Origin: Pelagibius sp048268885
Lineage (GTDB): Bacteria > Pseudomonadota > Alphaproteobacteria > Kiloniellales > Kiloniellaceae
Assembly: GCA_048268885.1 (NCBI GenBank)
Contig: JBLWUP010000012.1
Span: forward strand, 71,019-135,018
Reading direction: 5' to 3'
DNA length: 64,000 nucleotides
A program made the position numbers and the translations under genes. The notes under the pieces were generated by a model. That model saw only the letters and a program-made list of their open reading frames with translations. It did not search any database and was not told where the DNA came from. Shown here piece by piece: positions 33,783 through 41,856 of this stretch. Every line of letters starts with the position of its first letter. The stretch's first letter is position 1.

Positions 33783-34548
33783 CTCCCCGCTTGGCGGGCA
33801 GCAGCGCGTCGGCGGCGAAGGCCAGGGTGCCGGCCAGCAGGCCGGTGATGAGCAGGCCCCAGTCGGGGGAGACCAGGTGCAGCGGCGGGCCGAGCAGCGC
33901 GCCGACCACTAGCGCCAGCATGCGCCCGCGGTGGCGGGCGTCGGCGACGAAGACCAGCATGAAGTAGATCGGATTGAGGAACACCAGGCCCAGGGTGACG
34001 AAGCCCGGCAGGCCGCCGGCCAGGTAGTAGCCGGTGGCGGTGGTCACCAGGCACATGGACCATAGCGCGGTGCCGAAGCCGGCGAAGTAGGGCAGGCGCT
34101 GGTTCGCCGGCAGGGTCGGGCAGAGGCGCATGGCCGCCGCCCAGGCGGTCACGGCGACGAAGTGCGAGCAGAGGTAGTAGCGCCAGCGCGGCGTGCCCGG
34201 CGCGCGCAGGTAGGGCATCAGGGCCACGGTCATGGGCAGCAGGCGCGCGTTGGTCATGGCCACCGCCGCCGCCACCACGAAGATCGAGCTGCCCAGGCTG
34301 TAGAGCTCGATCACCACGATCTGGCCGGGCAGGGCCCAGCCGGTGAAGGTGGAGAACAGCCCGAGCCAGACGTCGAGGCCGGCGCCCTGCACCAGGGAAC
34401 CGAAGCCGAGGTAGGAAGAGCCCAGCACCAGCATGGGCACGCCGACGCTGTCGCGCAGTCCCGCGAGGGCGGCCGCGCGCGGCGAGGCGAAGGCGCGCGA
34501 GGCCGAGGCTGCTGCGGCTGCTGGGGAAGGGGAATCAGGTGGAGACAT
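33766..34548 (-). CDS. AzlC family branched-chain amino-acid transporter large subunit
   Basis: About 260 aa with six to seven hydrophobic helices. Characteristic AzlC segments are SYLGFGSLVQGAGLDVWLGLFSTFTGWALPGQIV and VAMTNARLLPMTVALMPYLR. With AzlD it forms an exporter known in Bacillus for azaleucine and in Corynebacterium (BrnFE) for branched-chain amino acids and methionine. The start at MSPPDSPSP drops a 23-residue Pro/Arg extension. The first 40 residues are Ala/Ser-rich and variable. It overlaps azlD by 8 or 17 nt depending on that start. Confidence 0.9.
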   Translation of the reverse strand: MSPPDSPSPAAAAASASRAFASPRAAALAGLRDSVGVPMLVLGSSYLGFGSLVQGAGLDVWLGLFSTFTGWALPGQIVVIELYSLGSSIFVVAAAVAMTNARLLPMTVALMPYLRAPGTPRWRYYLCSHFVAVTAWAAAMRLCPTLPANQRLPYFAGFGTALWSMCLVTTATGYYLAGGLPGFVTLGLVFLNPIYFMLVFVADARHRGRMLALVVGALLGPPLHLVSPDWGLLITGLLAGTLAFAADALLPAKRGGDGRA

Positions 34549-34695
34549 CGTTCCCAAGGCTAGCCGCGCCGGGCGCAGCCGGCCAACACCCAATGGGGCA
34601 AGGCTGCCATGCGGCATCCTGACGGCTGGCGGGGAGGAAGGGGCGCCCTGGACCCAGGTTTCCCGCGAGTACCCGTATCCTAGATCACACGTGCC

Positions 34696-36273
34696 CTAGA
34701 TTACACGTTCCGGGGGCAGGCGGACGATGGCCTTGGTGCCGGCGCCGGGCTGGCTCTCCAGCTCCAGGCGGCCGCCGTGCAGCTTCACGAAGCCGTCGGA
34801 CAGCGGCAGGCCGAGGCCGGTGCCTTCGAACTGCCGGCTCAGGCGGCTGTCGACCTGCTCGAAGGGGGCGAAGGCACGCGGAATGTCCTCGGCGGCGATG
34901 CCGATGCCGGTGTCGGTCACCTCGAAGGTGAAGCTGCCGTCGGCTTCGCGCCGTGCGCCCAGGGCGACGCGCCCGCCCTCGGGCGTGAACTTGATGGCGT
35001 TGGACATGAGGTTCAGCAGCACCTGCTTCAGCTTGCGCTCGTCCGCCCTGAGGCGCGGCAGGTCCTTCGGCAGTTCGACCTCCAGGGTCAACTGGGCGCG
35101 CTTGGCGCGCTCGGCCACCAGGCGTTCGACCGCCCCGACCACGTCGAAGGGGCAGACCTCCTCCTCGCGCAGCTCGTGGGCGCCGGCTTCGATCTTGGCG
35201 ACGTCGAGGATGTCGTTGATCAGGGTCAGCAGGTGCTGGGCGCTCTCGTGGATGTCGGCGGCATAGCTCTTGTATTGAACACTGCCCAGCGACCCCAGCA
35301 GTTCGCTTTCCATAATCTCGGAAAAGCCGATCACCGCGTTCAAGGGGGTGCGCAGCTCGTGGCTCATGTTGGCCAGGAACTCGGTCTTGGCACGGTTGGC
35401 CAGCTCGGCGCTTTCCTTGGCGCTGATCAGGGCGTCCTCGCGCTGGCGCAGGGCCGTGATGTTCTCCGCCGTGCCGCGGTAGCCGAGGAAATTGCCGCTG
35501 TCGGGGCAGTAGACCGGCAGGCCGTTGAGGCGGAACAGCAGGGCCTCGCCCTTGCGGTGCTTCACCTCGATCTCGATGTCGCGGAAGGGGGTGTGGCGCT
35601 CGCTGGTGGCCAGCGACAGCAGCTTGGGCGTGCGCTCCACCGGCAGGTCGTTCAGCGAGCGGCCGATGATCTCGCGCGGATGATAGCCGAGGGCGTCGTG
35701 CACGCGCGGCGACACGAAGGTCAGCACCAGCGCCCGGTCGGTTTCCCACACCCAGTCGGAAACCAGGCGCGTGGTGTCGTCCAGCCGGGTGGTGGCCTGG
35801 ACCAGCGCCGTGGCGGTGGCCTTCAGCTTGGTGGTCGGCTCATAGACCAGGGCGGTGGCGCGCATGCCGCCGTCGGCGCCGCGGATCGGCCGGCGCTTGG
35901 CGCGGAAGTATTCGGTGCGCCCGTCGATGACCAGCTTGTGTTCCTGGCTGACGGCGATGGGGGTGGCGTCGCCGCCCTGCGGCATCAGGCCCAGGGTCGA
36001 CTGGTTGGGCAGGGCGCCGGCTGCGGCCAGGGCGCCGACGATCTTGTGATAGCCCTTATTGGCGTAGATCACTTCGCCGTCAGGGTTCACGATACAGGTC
36101 GGCGGGCCTTCCTCCAGCAGCTCGCGCTGCAGGAGGAGCAGCAGGTCTTCGACCTCGCCCGATGGACTCGAGACCTGCAGGGCGGACGCCTGGGGCGAGG
36201 TACGCCCTTTTGGCGCGCTGCCGGTCTCGGCGTTGCGCGCCACCATTTTGGGTTTGCCTACATCTGTCGTCAC
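34696..36273 (-). CDS. PAS-domain sensor histidine kinase, PleC/DivJ-type core
   Basis: A 525-aa soluble kinase. Two PAS domains are visible at about 50-145 (TCIVNPDGEVIYANKGYHKIVG) and 165-280 (DWVWETDRALVLTFVSPRVHDALGYHPREIIGRSL). HisKA has His305 in ANMSHELRTPLNAVIGFSE. The ATPase domain has Asn425 (LLNLMSNAIKFTPEGG), DTGIGI and GTGLGLPL. No membrane segment is seen. No response regulator is adjacent. The HELRTPLNAxIGFSE core is that of the DivJ/PleC/PdhS group that signals to DivK or PleD in other alphaproteobacteria (inference). It starts at GTG, 9 nt after a DUF2336 gene. Confidence 0.92.
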   Translation of the reverse strand: MTTDVGKPKMVARNAETGSAPKGRTSPQASALQVSSPSGEVEDLLLLLQRELLEEGPPTCIVNPDGEVIYANKGYHKIVGALAAAGALPNQSTLGLMPQGGDATPIAVSQEHKLVIDGRTEYFRAKRRPIRGADGGMRATALVYEPTTKLKATATALVQATTRLDDTTRLVSDWVWETDRALVLTFVSPRVHDALGYHPREIIGRSLNDLPVERTPKLLSLATSERHTPFRDIEIEVKHRKGEALLFRLNGLPVYCPDSGNFLGYRGTAENITALRQREDALISAKESAELANRAKTEFLANMSHELRTPLNAVIGFSEIMESELLGSLGSVQYKSYAADIHESAQHLLTLINDILDVAKIEAGAHELREEEVCPFDVVGAVERLVAERAKRAQLTLEVELPKDLPRLRADERKLKQVLLNLMSNAIKFTPEGGRVALGARREADGSFTFEVTDTGIGIAAEDIPRAFAPFEQVDSRLSRQFEGTGLGLPLSDGFVKLHGGRLELESQPGAGTKAIVRLPPERVI

Positions 36274-36282
36274 CGGCCCTGC

Positions 36283-37437
36283 TTAGCCCCTGCTTCGTCT
36301 TGCTTTGTTCATTTCCAGATCCTGCACCGCAGTCTGGAACCCCGGGTCGCGCTGCCAGGAGCGCAGTACATGTTTCGCGTCTTCGCGCTTGGTGCTGTCG
36401 AAAAGCCGAGTCGCCCGCGAGAGATCGCCGGGCGAGGTCTTCTGTCCGCCGGAGCCGGCGCTGCGGCTCAGCAGGAAGAGGGTCGCGAAGTCGTGCTTCG
36501 AGATTCCCATCGCCAGGCAGGCGATGGCCAGGCCTTCGCCCCCGGGCCCGTAGAGTACCTCGGAGCGCCGCGGCATGGAGACCGAGGTCCACTCCTCGAA
36601 GAGGGCCTCGAAAAGCGGCACCTGGCCCTGGCGCAGCGTCTTGATCAGCAGCGCGGCGGTGACCGGCCGCTCCGCCGCCATGCAGCGCGCCAGCTCGGCG
36701 GCGCTCTTTTCCAGGTTCTCGCCCTGGCCGTTGCCGTTGCGGTTCTCTTCGACGGTCTCCAGCACGCTGCCTTCCAGGGCATCGTCCAGGGCGGTCGGGT
36801 GGATGTCGTAGTTCTCCAGGATCTCGGCGCGCAGGCTGGCGGCGACGACCCAATAGAGGCGGCCGGCCAGCTCGGACGTCAGGTCCTGGCGCCGCACCAG
36901 GGGTTCCTGGTAGCTGTCGATATGCTCGGCCTGTTCGGTGAGGTAGGTGAGGGTGGCCTTGGAAATCTGCGCGCTGTGGTTTTCCAGCAGCGCGGTGATC
37001 ACGTCGCTGTCCTGGGTGCCGACCAGTTCGTCACTGACCGCTTCGCTGAGGTCCCGGCGGCGGGCGATGGCGATCTGATGCTGGCGGCTGCGGTGCTGGA
37101 TGATGCGGATCAGCTCTTCATCGGACAGCAGGGTCGAGCGCAGCAGCACCGGCTGGGCCACGGCGAACTCATCGTTGGCCAGGGCGACGATCAGGGCGTG
37201 CGGGGCGGCGGCGTTGCGCGACAGGCGCTCGGCGAGGCGCTGGCGGATCGGCGCCTCGAATTCGTGGATCAGCTTGTCGAGGATGTCGAAGATCAGGTCG
37301 CGTTCCTGATCGCTCAGCATGTGCTCGCGCTCAAGGGAAAGCTGCGCGATCCGCGTCGTCAGCTGTTCGCGGCCTTCGATCGACTTGTCCAGCGCAAGCT
37401 GCAACAGAGAATGAAGATCTTCAGGTTGATCGTTCAT
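36283..37437 (-). CDS. DUF2336 domain-containing protein
   Basis: A 384-aa soluble, helix-rich protein. The HEAT-like DUF2336 pattern runs through residues 10-260 (LLQLALDKSIEGREQLTTRIAQL, ALIVALANDEFAVAQPVLLRS, LLENHSAQISKATLTYLTEQA). DUF2336 proteins are found almost only in alphaproteobacteria and often next to sensor kinases. The role is unknown. The stop is 9 nt from the downstream kinase start, which strongly suggests one operon and a joint function. A GGAAGGG ribosome site precedes the ATG. The promoter must lie in the AT-rich region to the right. Confidence 0.9.
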   Translation of the reverse strand: MNDQPEDLHSLLQLALDKSIEGREQLTTRIAQLSLEREHMLSDQERDLIFDILDKLIHEFEAPIRQRLAERLSRNAAAPHALIVALANDEFAVAQPVLLRSTLLSDEELIRIIQHRSRQHQIAIARRRDLSEAVSDELVGTQDSDVITALLENHSAQISKATLTYLTEQAEHIDSYQEPLVRRQDLTSELAGRLYWVVAASLRAEILENYDIHPTALDDALEGSVLETVEENRNGNGQGENLEKSAAELARCMAAERPVTAALLIKTLRQGQVPLFEALFEEWTSVSMPRRSEVLYGPGGEGLAIACLAMGISKHDFATLFLLSRSAGSGGQKTSPGDLSRATRLFDSTKREDAKHVLRSWQRDPGFQTAVQDLEMNKARRSRG

Positions 37438-37974
37438 TCAGCCCTTCCCGAATATCGCCGGCCGTCTCGTCTCCGCGCTGCGGAGCCCCCGGCTGAGCCC
37501 CCCCACGGAAGCTTCTCAAACGAGGAACGTCTGCTGATTCCCACTGTCGTTGCAGACAAGACGACCGCTACCCCTCAAGAAATAGTAAATTAAGGTAAAA
37601 ACAATGTGAAGGTTGATCTTGATTTCTTCTATCAGGTTGCCTTGGAAACTTAAATGTAAAGCGCTTGTCCCGAGGAATTAGGCCCCTCACTCTGTTACGG
37701 ATCAATGAATCGCATCGCTGCTGCAGCCGTTTGAGGCCCTTCCGTGTCCGGGTGTCTGGAAAAATTCATCATATAAAACAGATAGTTGGTTGTGCCTTGG
37801 TTGCGCAGGCCCGCAAATCGGAAAACCGGCTCTTCTTCCGCAAATACAGCGTCAATGGTAGTAGCGATTATGACTATTCTTAATGAACGATTGATTAGTT
37901 CTGGCCGCCGAACGGCGCTTCTTTTTCGCGCAGGATTCACGCCGCTTTAACCGGGCGGGGGAAATACTGGCCGA
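37438..37974. other. AT-rich 537-nt intergenic stretch
   Basis: This is by eye the least G+C-rich part of the window, with tracts such as AATAGTAAATTAAGG and AAATTCATCATATAAAAC in otherwise high-GC DNA. It lies between the DUF2336 start (minus) and an 86-aa gene (plus), so it must hold divergent promoters. It contains two overlapping small open frames (about 37665-37883 plus and 37695-37940 minus) with neither ribosome site nor recognisable sequence. A small RNA, a regulatory hub or a remnant of foreign DNA are all possible. I cannot choose. Confidence 0.6.
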
Positions 37975-38235
37975 ATGCAAATCGGTTCCGGTCAAACACC
38001 CCTCTCTCTCGCGGTCCTGAAGACCCTCGGTGTTCAGCTTCCGACGCCGCCCCAGGGCGCGGCGCCCGGCGGCACCGCCGCCTCCGGCCCGGGCTCTGCC
38101 GCCAAGGCCTCTGCCGCCAAGGCCGGCGGCACGGCCCCCACGGGTGATCCCGCGGCGGCAGCGGCAGAGGCAGGCCGGGACCTGGGCGTCGCCAAGACCA
38201 TTCCGCGCGGCAGCTTCATCGACCTCAAGGCCTGA
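37975..38235 (+). CDS. Hypothetical protein, 86 aa
   Basis: An 86-residue protein starting MQIGSGQTPLSLAVLKTLGVQL, with an Ala/Gly/Pro-rich middle (about 24-66) and a more ordered end GRDLGVAKTIPRGSFIDLKA. A conserved-looking head and tail with a low-complexity spacer suggest a real small protein. I do not recognise a named family. No signal peptide or membrane helix is seen. A GGGGGAAA stretch 10-15 nt upstream can act as a ribosome site. It follows the AT-rich region and precedes the NUDIX gene on the same strand. Confidence 0.6.
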   Translation: MQIGSGQTPLSLAVLKTLGVQLPTPPQGAAPGGTAASGPGSAAKASAAKAGGTAPTGDPAAAAAEAGRDLGVAKTIPRGSFIDLKA

Positions 38236-38357
38236 CCGGCCTCTCATCGTCCGGCCCGTCATCGTCCAGGGCGCCTGCCGGTTTCCCCTTCCTCGTCCCA
38301 GCCTTTCCTGTCTTGGCCTTCCTTGTCGTGGGGGGACGCCTGCGCCACAGTAGCGCC

Positions 38358-38933
38358 ATGAGTGCTTCCGACGACCAGAAGGCGCCCCAGACCGGGATGG
38401 CCGGCGCGCGCTTCCAGCGCCAGGTCCCCGAGGGCGACGACCGCACGCGGCTGGTCTGCCGCGACTGCGGTTTCATCGACTACGAGAACCCGAAAATCGT
38501 GGTCGGCTCGGTCGCCGCCTGGGAAGACAAGATCCTGCTCTGCCGCCGCGCCATCGAACCGCGCCGCGGCTTCTGGACGCTGCCGGCGGGCTACCTGGAA
38601 CTGAACGAGGCGGCGGCGGAGGGGGCCAGGCGCGAAGCCTGGGAAGAGGCGCGCGCCCGCCTGGAGATCGATCAGCTGCTCGCGGTCTATTCCATTCCGC
38701 GGATCTCGCAGATCCAGCTCATCTACCGCGCCCGCCTCGCCACGCCGGAGGTCGAGGCCGGCATCGAAACGCTGGAACTCGACCTCTTCGACTGGGAAGC
38801 CATTCCCTGGGACCAACTGGCCTTTCCCTCGGTACACTGGGCGCTTGCGGACTACGACGCGGTGCGGGACCAGACGGTCTTCGCGCCGCGCGGCAACCCG
38901 CCGGGCGAGGACGGCGGGTTCAGCCACCCCTAG
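38358..38933 (+). CDS. NUDIX hydrolase
   Basis: A 191-aa pyrophosphohydrolase. The Nudix box G-x5-E-x7-REUxEE lies at 78-100 (GYLELNEAAAEGARREAWEEARA). A Cys-x2-Cys pair (Cys34 and Cys37, LVCRDCGFIDYENPKIVVG) precedes it, as in the zinc-ribbon NUDIX group related to NudC/ADP-ribose enzymes, but only one half of the usual four-cysteine ribbon is present. The substrate is probably a nucleotide sugar or dinucleotide. The start at MSASDDQ follows AGTAGCGCC, a weak ribosome site. It is cytoplasmic. Confidence 0.92.
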   Translation: MSASDDQKAPQTGMAGARFQRQVPEGDDRTRLVCRDCGFIDYENPKIVVGSVAAWEDKILLCRRAIEPRRGFWTLPAGYLELNEAAAEGARREAWEEARARLEIDQLLAVYSIPRISQIQLIYRARLATPEVEAGIETLELDLFDWEAIPWDQLAFPSVHWALADYDAVRDQTVFAPRGNPPGEDGGFSHP

Positions 38934-38961
38934 GTCCCGGCGGCCCCCGACGCAGCAGCGT

Positions 38962-39000
38962 CGTGGGAGGGCGCCGTGGGAGGGCGCCGTGGGAGGGCGC
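38962..39000. repeat. 13-bp tandem repeat, three copies
   Basis: CGTGGGAGGGCGC occurs three times in a row from 38962, 38975 and 38988, followed by a degenerate start of a fourth copy. It lies between the NUDIX stop and the ribosome site of the Rap1a/Tai-like gene. A 13-bp period changes helical phase by about a quarter turn per copy, so copy-number change could alter promoter spacing. Confidence 0.9.
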
Positions 39001-39032
39001 CGCGGGAAAACAAGGCGAAAGGAGGTCTTGCC

Positions 39033-39497
39033 ATGACCCCCGGCTTGAAACGGCGCAAGGTCTCGTCGGCGGCAGCGGCCCTGGCCACCGCCCTCCAGGC
39101 GGTCCTCGCAACGCCCGCTGTGGCGGCCGATCCTCTCTTCGCGCATGAACAGCCGCGCTACCGCAGCGGCGCCGAACTGCTGGAGGACTGCACGTCGGCG
39201 CAGCCGGTGGCGCAGGCGCGCTGCGCCGGCTACGTCATGGCGGTGGCGGACATGCTGGGCGGCGCCGCGGCGCGCATCGACGGCCTCCAGGCCTGCCTCA
39301 AAGGCGACGAGACCCTGGCCGACCTGCTGGGCGTGGTGCGCGGACATCTGGAGCGAAACCCCGCGCGCGGCTCCCTGAAGGGCGACGGGGCGGTGGCCTA
39401 CGCCCTGTCGATCTATCGGCCCTGCCCGGAGTCCGGGGCGAGCTTCGAGGAACGGCTGCTGGAGGAGCTTTCGCCTCCGGAGGCGCCGCCGCGCTGA
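39033..39497 (+). CDS. Rap1a/Tai family exported protein
   Basis: A 154-aa protein with an N-terminal signal peptide (about 1-32, ALATALQAVLATPAVAADP). The mature part matches the Rap1a/Tai immunity-protein domain: GAELLEDC, ARCAGYVMAVADML, ACLKGDETLADLLGVVRGHLERNP and ALSIYRPCP, with four cysteines that can pair as disulfides. Named members neutralise type VI amidase effectors in Serratia, but no T6SS or effector gene is in this window, so an immunity role is doubtful. AAAGGAGG gives a strong start. The last 85 nt overlap the 3' end of the convergent ion-channel gene. Confidence 0.8.
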   Translation: MTPGLKRRKVSSAAAALATALQAVLATPAVAADPLFAHEQPRYRSGAELLEDCTSAQPVAQARCAGYVMAVADMLGGAAARIDGLQACLKGDETLADLLGVVRGHLERNPARGSLKGDGAVAYALSIYRPCPESGASFEERLLEELSPPEAPPR

Positions 39498-40357
39498 TCC
39501 TCCAGCAGGCGGCGTACCGCCCGCAGCTCATCACGCAGCTCCTTGAGATCGTCTTCCAGGCGCTGGACGTCGCCGTGCGACTGCTCGCTGAAGGCGGCGA
39601 AGGCCTCCTTGTTCTCGGCCTCGTGCTGGCTCTGCATGGCATTGACGATGATCGCGATGAAGAGATTCAGCACGGCGAAGCTGGTGATCAGGATGAAGGG
39701 CACGAAGAAGGCCCAGGCCAGGGGGTAGACCTCCATGACCGGCCGCACGATGCCCATCGACCAGCTCTCCAGCGTCATGATCTGGAACAGCGAGTAGGCC
39801 GAGGCGCCGATGCTGCCGAACCATTCGGGAAAGGCGGCGCCGAACAGCTTGGTCGCGATCACCGAGCAGACGTAGTAGATCAGCCCCAGCAGGGAGACGA
39901 TGGAGGCCATGCCGGGGATCGCCCCGAGCAGCGCCTGCACCACCTTGCGCATCGACGGCACGACGGAGACCAGGCGCAGCACCCGCAGCACGCGCAGCGC
40001 CCGCAGCACCGAGAAGGCGGTGGAGGCCGGCACCAGGCTGATGGCGACCACCGTGAAGTCGAAGAGGTTCCAGGGGTCGGCGAAGAAACGGCGCCGGTAG
40101 ACCCAGAGCTTGGCCAGAATCTCCGCGGCGAAGATACCGACGATGAGGCGGTCGGCGGCGATCAGCAGGTCGCCGGTCGCGGCCATGACCCGGGGCACCG
40201 TCTCCAGGCCCAGGATGCAGGCATTGATGAGAATCAGCGCGGTGATGACGTACTGGAACGCCGCGGTCTCGATCAGGCGTTGCAGTCTTGGGGCCGCCGT
40301 CGCTTCGCCGGGGGGGCTGCTTGGGGCGCGTTCCGCTGTCGTTCCGCCGTCGTTCAT
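39413..40357 (-). CDS. NaChBac-type voltage-gated sodium channel
   Basis: A 314-aa six-helix channel subunit. S1-S3 lie at about 35-110. S4 at about 116-131 carries regularly spaced arginines (Arg119, Arg122, Arg125, Arg128 in VLRALRVLRVLRL). The selectivity filter TLESWSM at 195-201 is identical to that of NavAb-type sodium channels. S6 is at about 220-240. The C-terminal helix at about 262-288 has heptad leucines for tetramer assembly (VQRLEDDLKELRDELRAVRRLL). It is located in the inner membrane. The Ser/Gly-rich last 25 residues are coded by DNA that overlaps the convergent Rap1a/Tai-like gene. Confidence 0.93.
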   Translation of the reverse strand: MNDGGTTAERAPSSPPGEATAAPRLQRLIETAAFQYVITALILINACILGLETVPRVMAATGDLLIAADRLIVGIFAAEILAKLWVYRRRFFADPWNLFDFTVVAISLVPASTAFSVLRALRVLRVLRLVSVVPSMRKVVQALLGAIPGMASIVSLLGLIYYVCSVIATKLFGAAFPEWFGSIGASAYSLFQIMTLESWSMGIVRPVMEVYPLAWAFFVPFILITSFAVLNLFIAIIVNAMQSQHEAENKEAFAAFSEQSHGDVQRLEDDLKELRDELRAVRRLLEDQRGGASGGESSSSSRSSKLAPDSGQGR

Positions 40358-40479
40358 GTCGCCTTCATTCGTCTTTGCTTTCCGGTCACGGGCCGCTCAC
40401 GGGCGGCCGGGCGCTGTACTGGGAGCTAAGATGAGGCGCAGGAGGCCGGGCTTCAAGGCGCGGCCCTGGCCGAAGGCGT

Positions 40480-41658
40480 TCAGCAGGCTTGCGCGGCCCG
40501 GTCGCGGGGGGCGAGGCGCCGGGCTGCCGGCAGGGTGATCGCGACACTGGTGCCGACGTCCAGCTGGCTGTCGATCTTCAGGGTGCCGCCGTGCAGTTCG
40601 ATCAGCGCCTTGGCCAGCGGCAGGCCGAGGCCGGCCCCCTGGTGCGGATTGGCGCGATGATCGTGCGCCTGGCCGAAGGGCTGCAGGATGTGATCGATCT
40701 CGTCGTGGCTGATGCCGATGCCGGTGTCGGCGACGACGATGCGGATGCCGTCGTTGTGGGCGCCGGCCAGGTCGCTCAGGCGCGCGGTCACGCGGCCCTG
40801 GGGCGGTGTGAACTTCACGGCGTTGGTCAGCAGGTTCAACAGGACCTGCTTCAGTTTCACCTCGTCGCCTGTCACGTTCACGCTGCGCTCCGGCAGCTCG
40901 GCGCCCAGGGTGACGCCGTTGCCGGCGGCGCGCGGCTCCAGCAGCTTCACGCAACCCGCCAGCAGCGCGCAGAGGTCGACCGGCTCTTCGCAGAGGTCGC
41001 GCCCGGACTCGGCGACCGCCAGGTCCAGCAGGTCGTCGACCAGCGACAGCAGCAGCTGCCCGCTGTGGTGGATGTGGCCGAGGTGTTCCGTCTGCTGGTC
41101 GTTCAGCGGGCCGTAGAGCCGGCGCTGCAGCAGTTCCGAAAAACCGATGATGGCGTTCAGCGGTGTGCGCAGTTCATGACTGACGTTGGCCAGGAACTTC
41201 GACTTGGCGGCGTTGGCTTCGGTCACCTGGTGCAGCGCCTGGCTCAGCCGGTTGAAGCGCTGCGCGGCGAGATCGGAGGTCATGCGCATCAGCTGCGCCG
41301 CCGTGGCGATGCCGGCATAGCGGCCGTCGCGCGTGACGATGAAGCCGTCGGTCATGGCCTTGGGCTTGCAGGTCAGCAGCAGGTCGCTCACCTGGTCGAT
41401 GCGGTTGTCCCACTCCACCACCAGCGGCGCCGGGTCCATCAGTTTGACGATGGGCTTGCGGTTGAACAGTTCCGGCCAGTAGGGCCGCGCCATGTTGGCG
41501 AGAAACTCCAGCCGGCCGACCAGTCCCACCGGGCGATCGCCGGAGACCACCGCGACCGCCGCCAGCCGTTCGTCGCTGCGCAACATCGCGTGCACGTCGC
41601 TGCAGGTTTTTTGCGGCGAAACCGCCGGGGCTTCGATGGCCAGCAGATGGGCGCGCAT
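40480..41658 (-). CDS. Sensor histidine kinase with N-terminal CBS-like region
   Basis: A 392-aa soluble kinase. Residues 1-130 resemble a CBS pair (VHAMLRSDERLAAVAVVSGDRPVGLVGRLEFL; GFIVTRDGRYAGIATAAQLM). HisKA follows with His161 in ANVSHELRTPLNAIIGFSE, then LLNLLTNAVKFTPPQG, DTGIGI and GAGLGLPL for ATP binding. CBS pairs often bind adenine nucleotides, so the kinase may sense energy state (inference). No response regulator is adjacent. GGAGGAA sets the start at MRAHLLAIEA. The catalytic core is of the same PleC/DivJ-like type as the kinases at 34.7 and 60.4 kb. Confidence 0.9.
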   Translation of the reverse strand: MRAHLLAIEAPAVSPQKTCSDVHAMLRSDERLAAVAVVSGDRPVGLVGRLEFLANMARPYWPELFNRKPIVKLMDPAPLVVEWDNRIDQVSDLLLTCKPKAMTDGFIVTRDGRYAGIATAAQLMRMTSDLAAQRFNRLSQALHQVTEANAAKSKFLANVSHELRTPLNAIIGFSELLQRRLYGPLNDQQTEHLGHIHHSGQLLLSLVDDLLDLAVAESGRDLCEEPVDLCALLAGCVKLLEPRAAGNGVTLGAELPERSVNVTGDEVKLKQVLLNLLTNAVKFTPPQGRVTARLSDLAGAHNDGIRIVVADTGIGISHDEIDHILQPFGQAHDHRANPHQGAGLGLPLAKALIELHGGTLKIDSQLDVGTSVAITLPAARRLAPRDRAAQAC

Positions 41659-41856
41659 GGATTCCTCCGACCCCGGGGGCGGGGAGGCTTGATGCGAGGC
41701 GGCTGCTGCCATTGTCGGACGGTCCCCTGAGGTGCGCTGATCGCCGGGTCGAGTGAGGTCGGCGAAACGCTAAACCTCGGGTAGTTAAGAAAGGTTTGTT
41801 GATCGCGTCATCGTTCCGTCACATACCTTTCATCCCTCTGCCCCTCAGTCTGCCTC

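Noticed and set aside
34777..37593. Plus-strand open frame (938 codons), the longest in the window
   Set aside because: It is fully antisense to a kinase and a DUF2336 gene with clear domains and shows no domain of its own.
37665..37940. Two opposed small open frames in the AT-rich island
   Set aside because: Neither has a ribosome site, recognisable sequence or composition of a real protein. They are kept only as part of the intergenic description.
39033..39497. Type VI secretion immunity gene
   Set aside because: The Rap1a/Tai domain match is fair, but there is no effector or T6SS gene nearby and the family is broader than immunity, so the role was not claimed.
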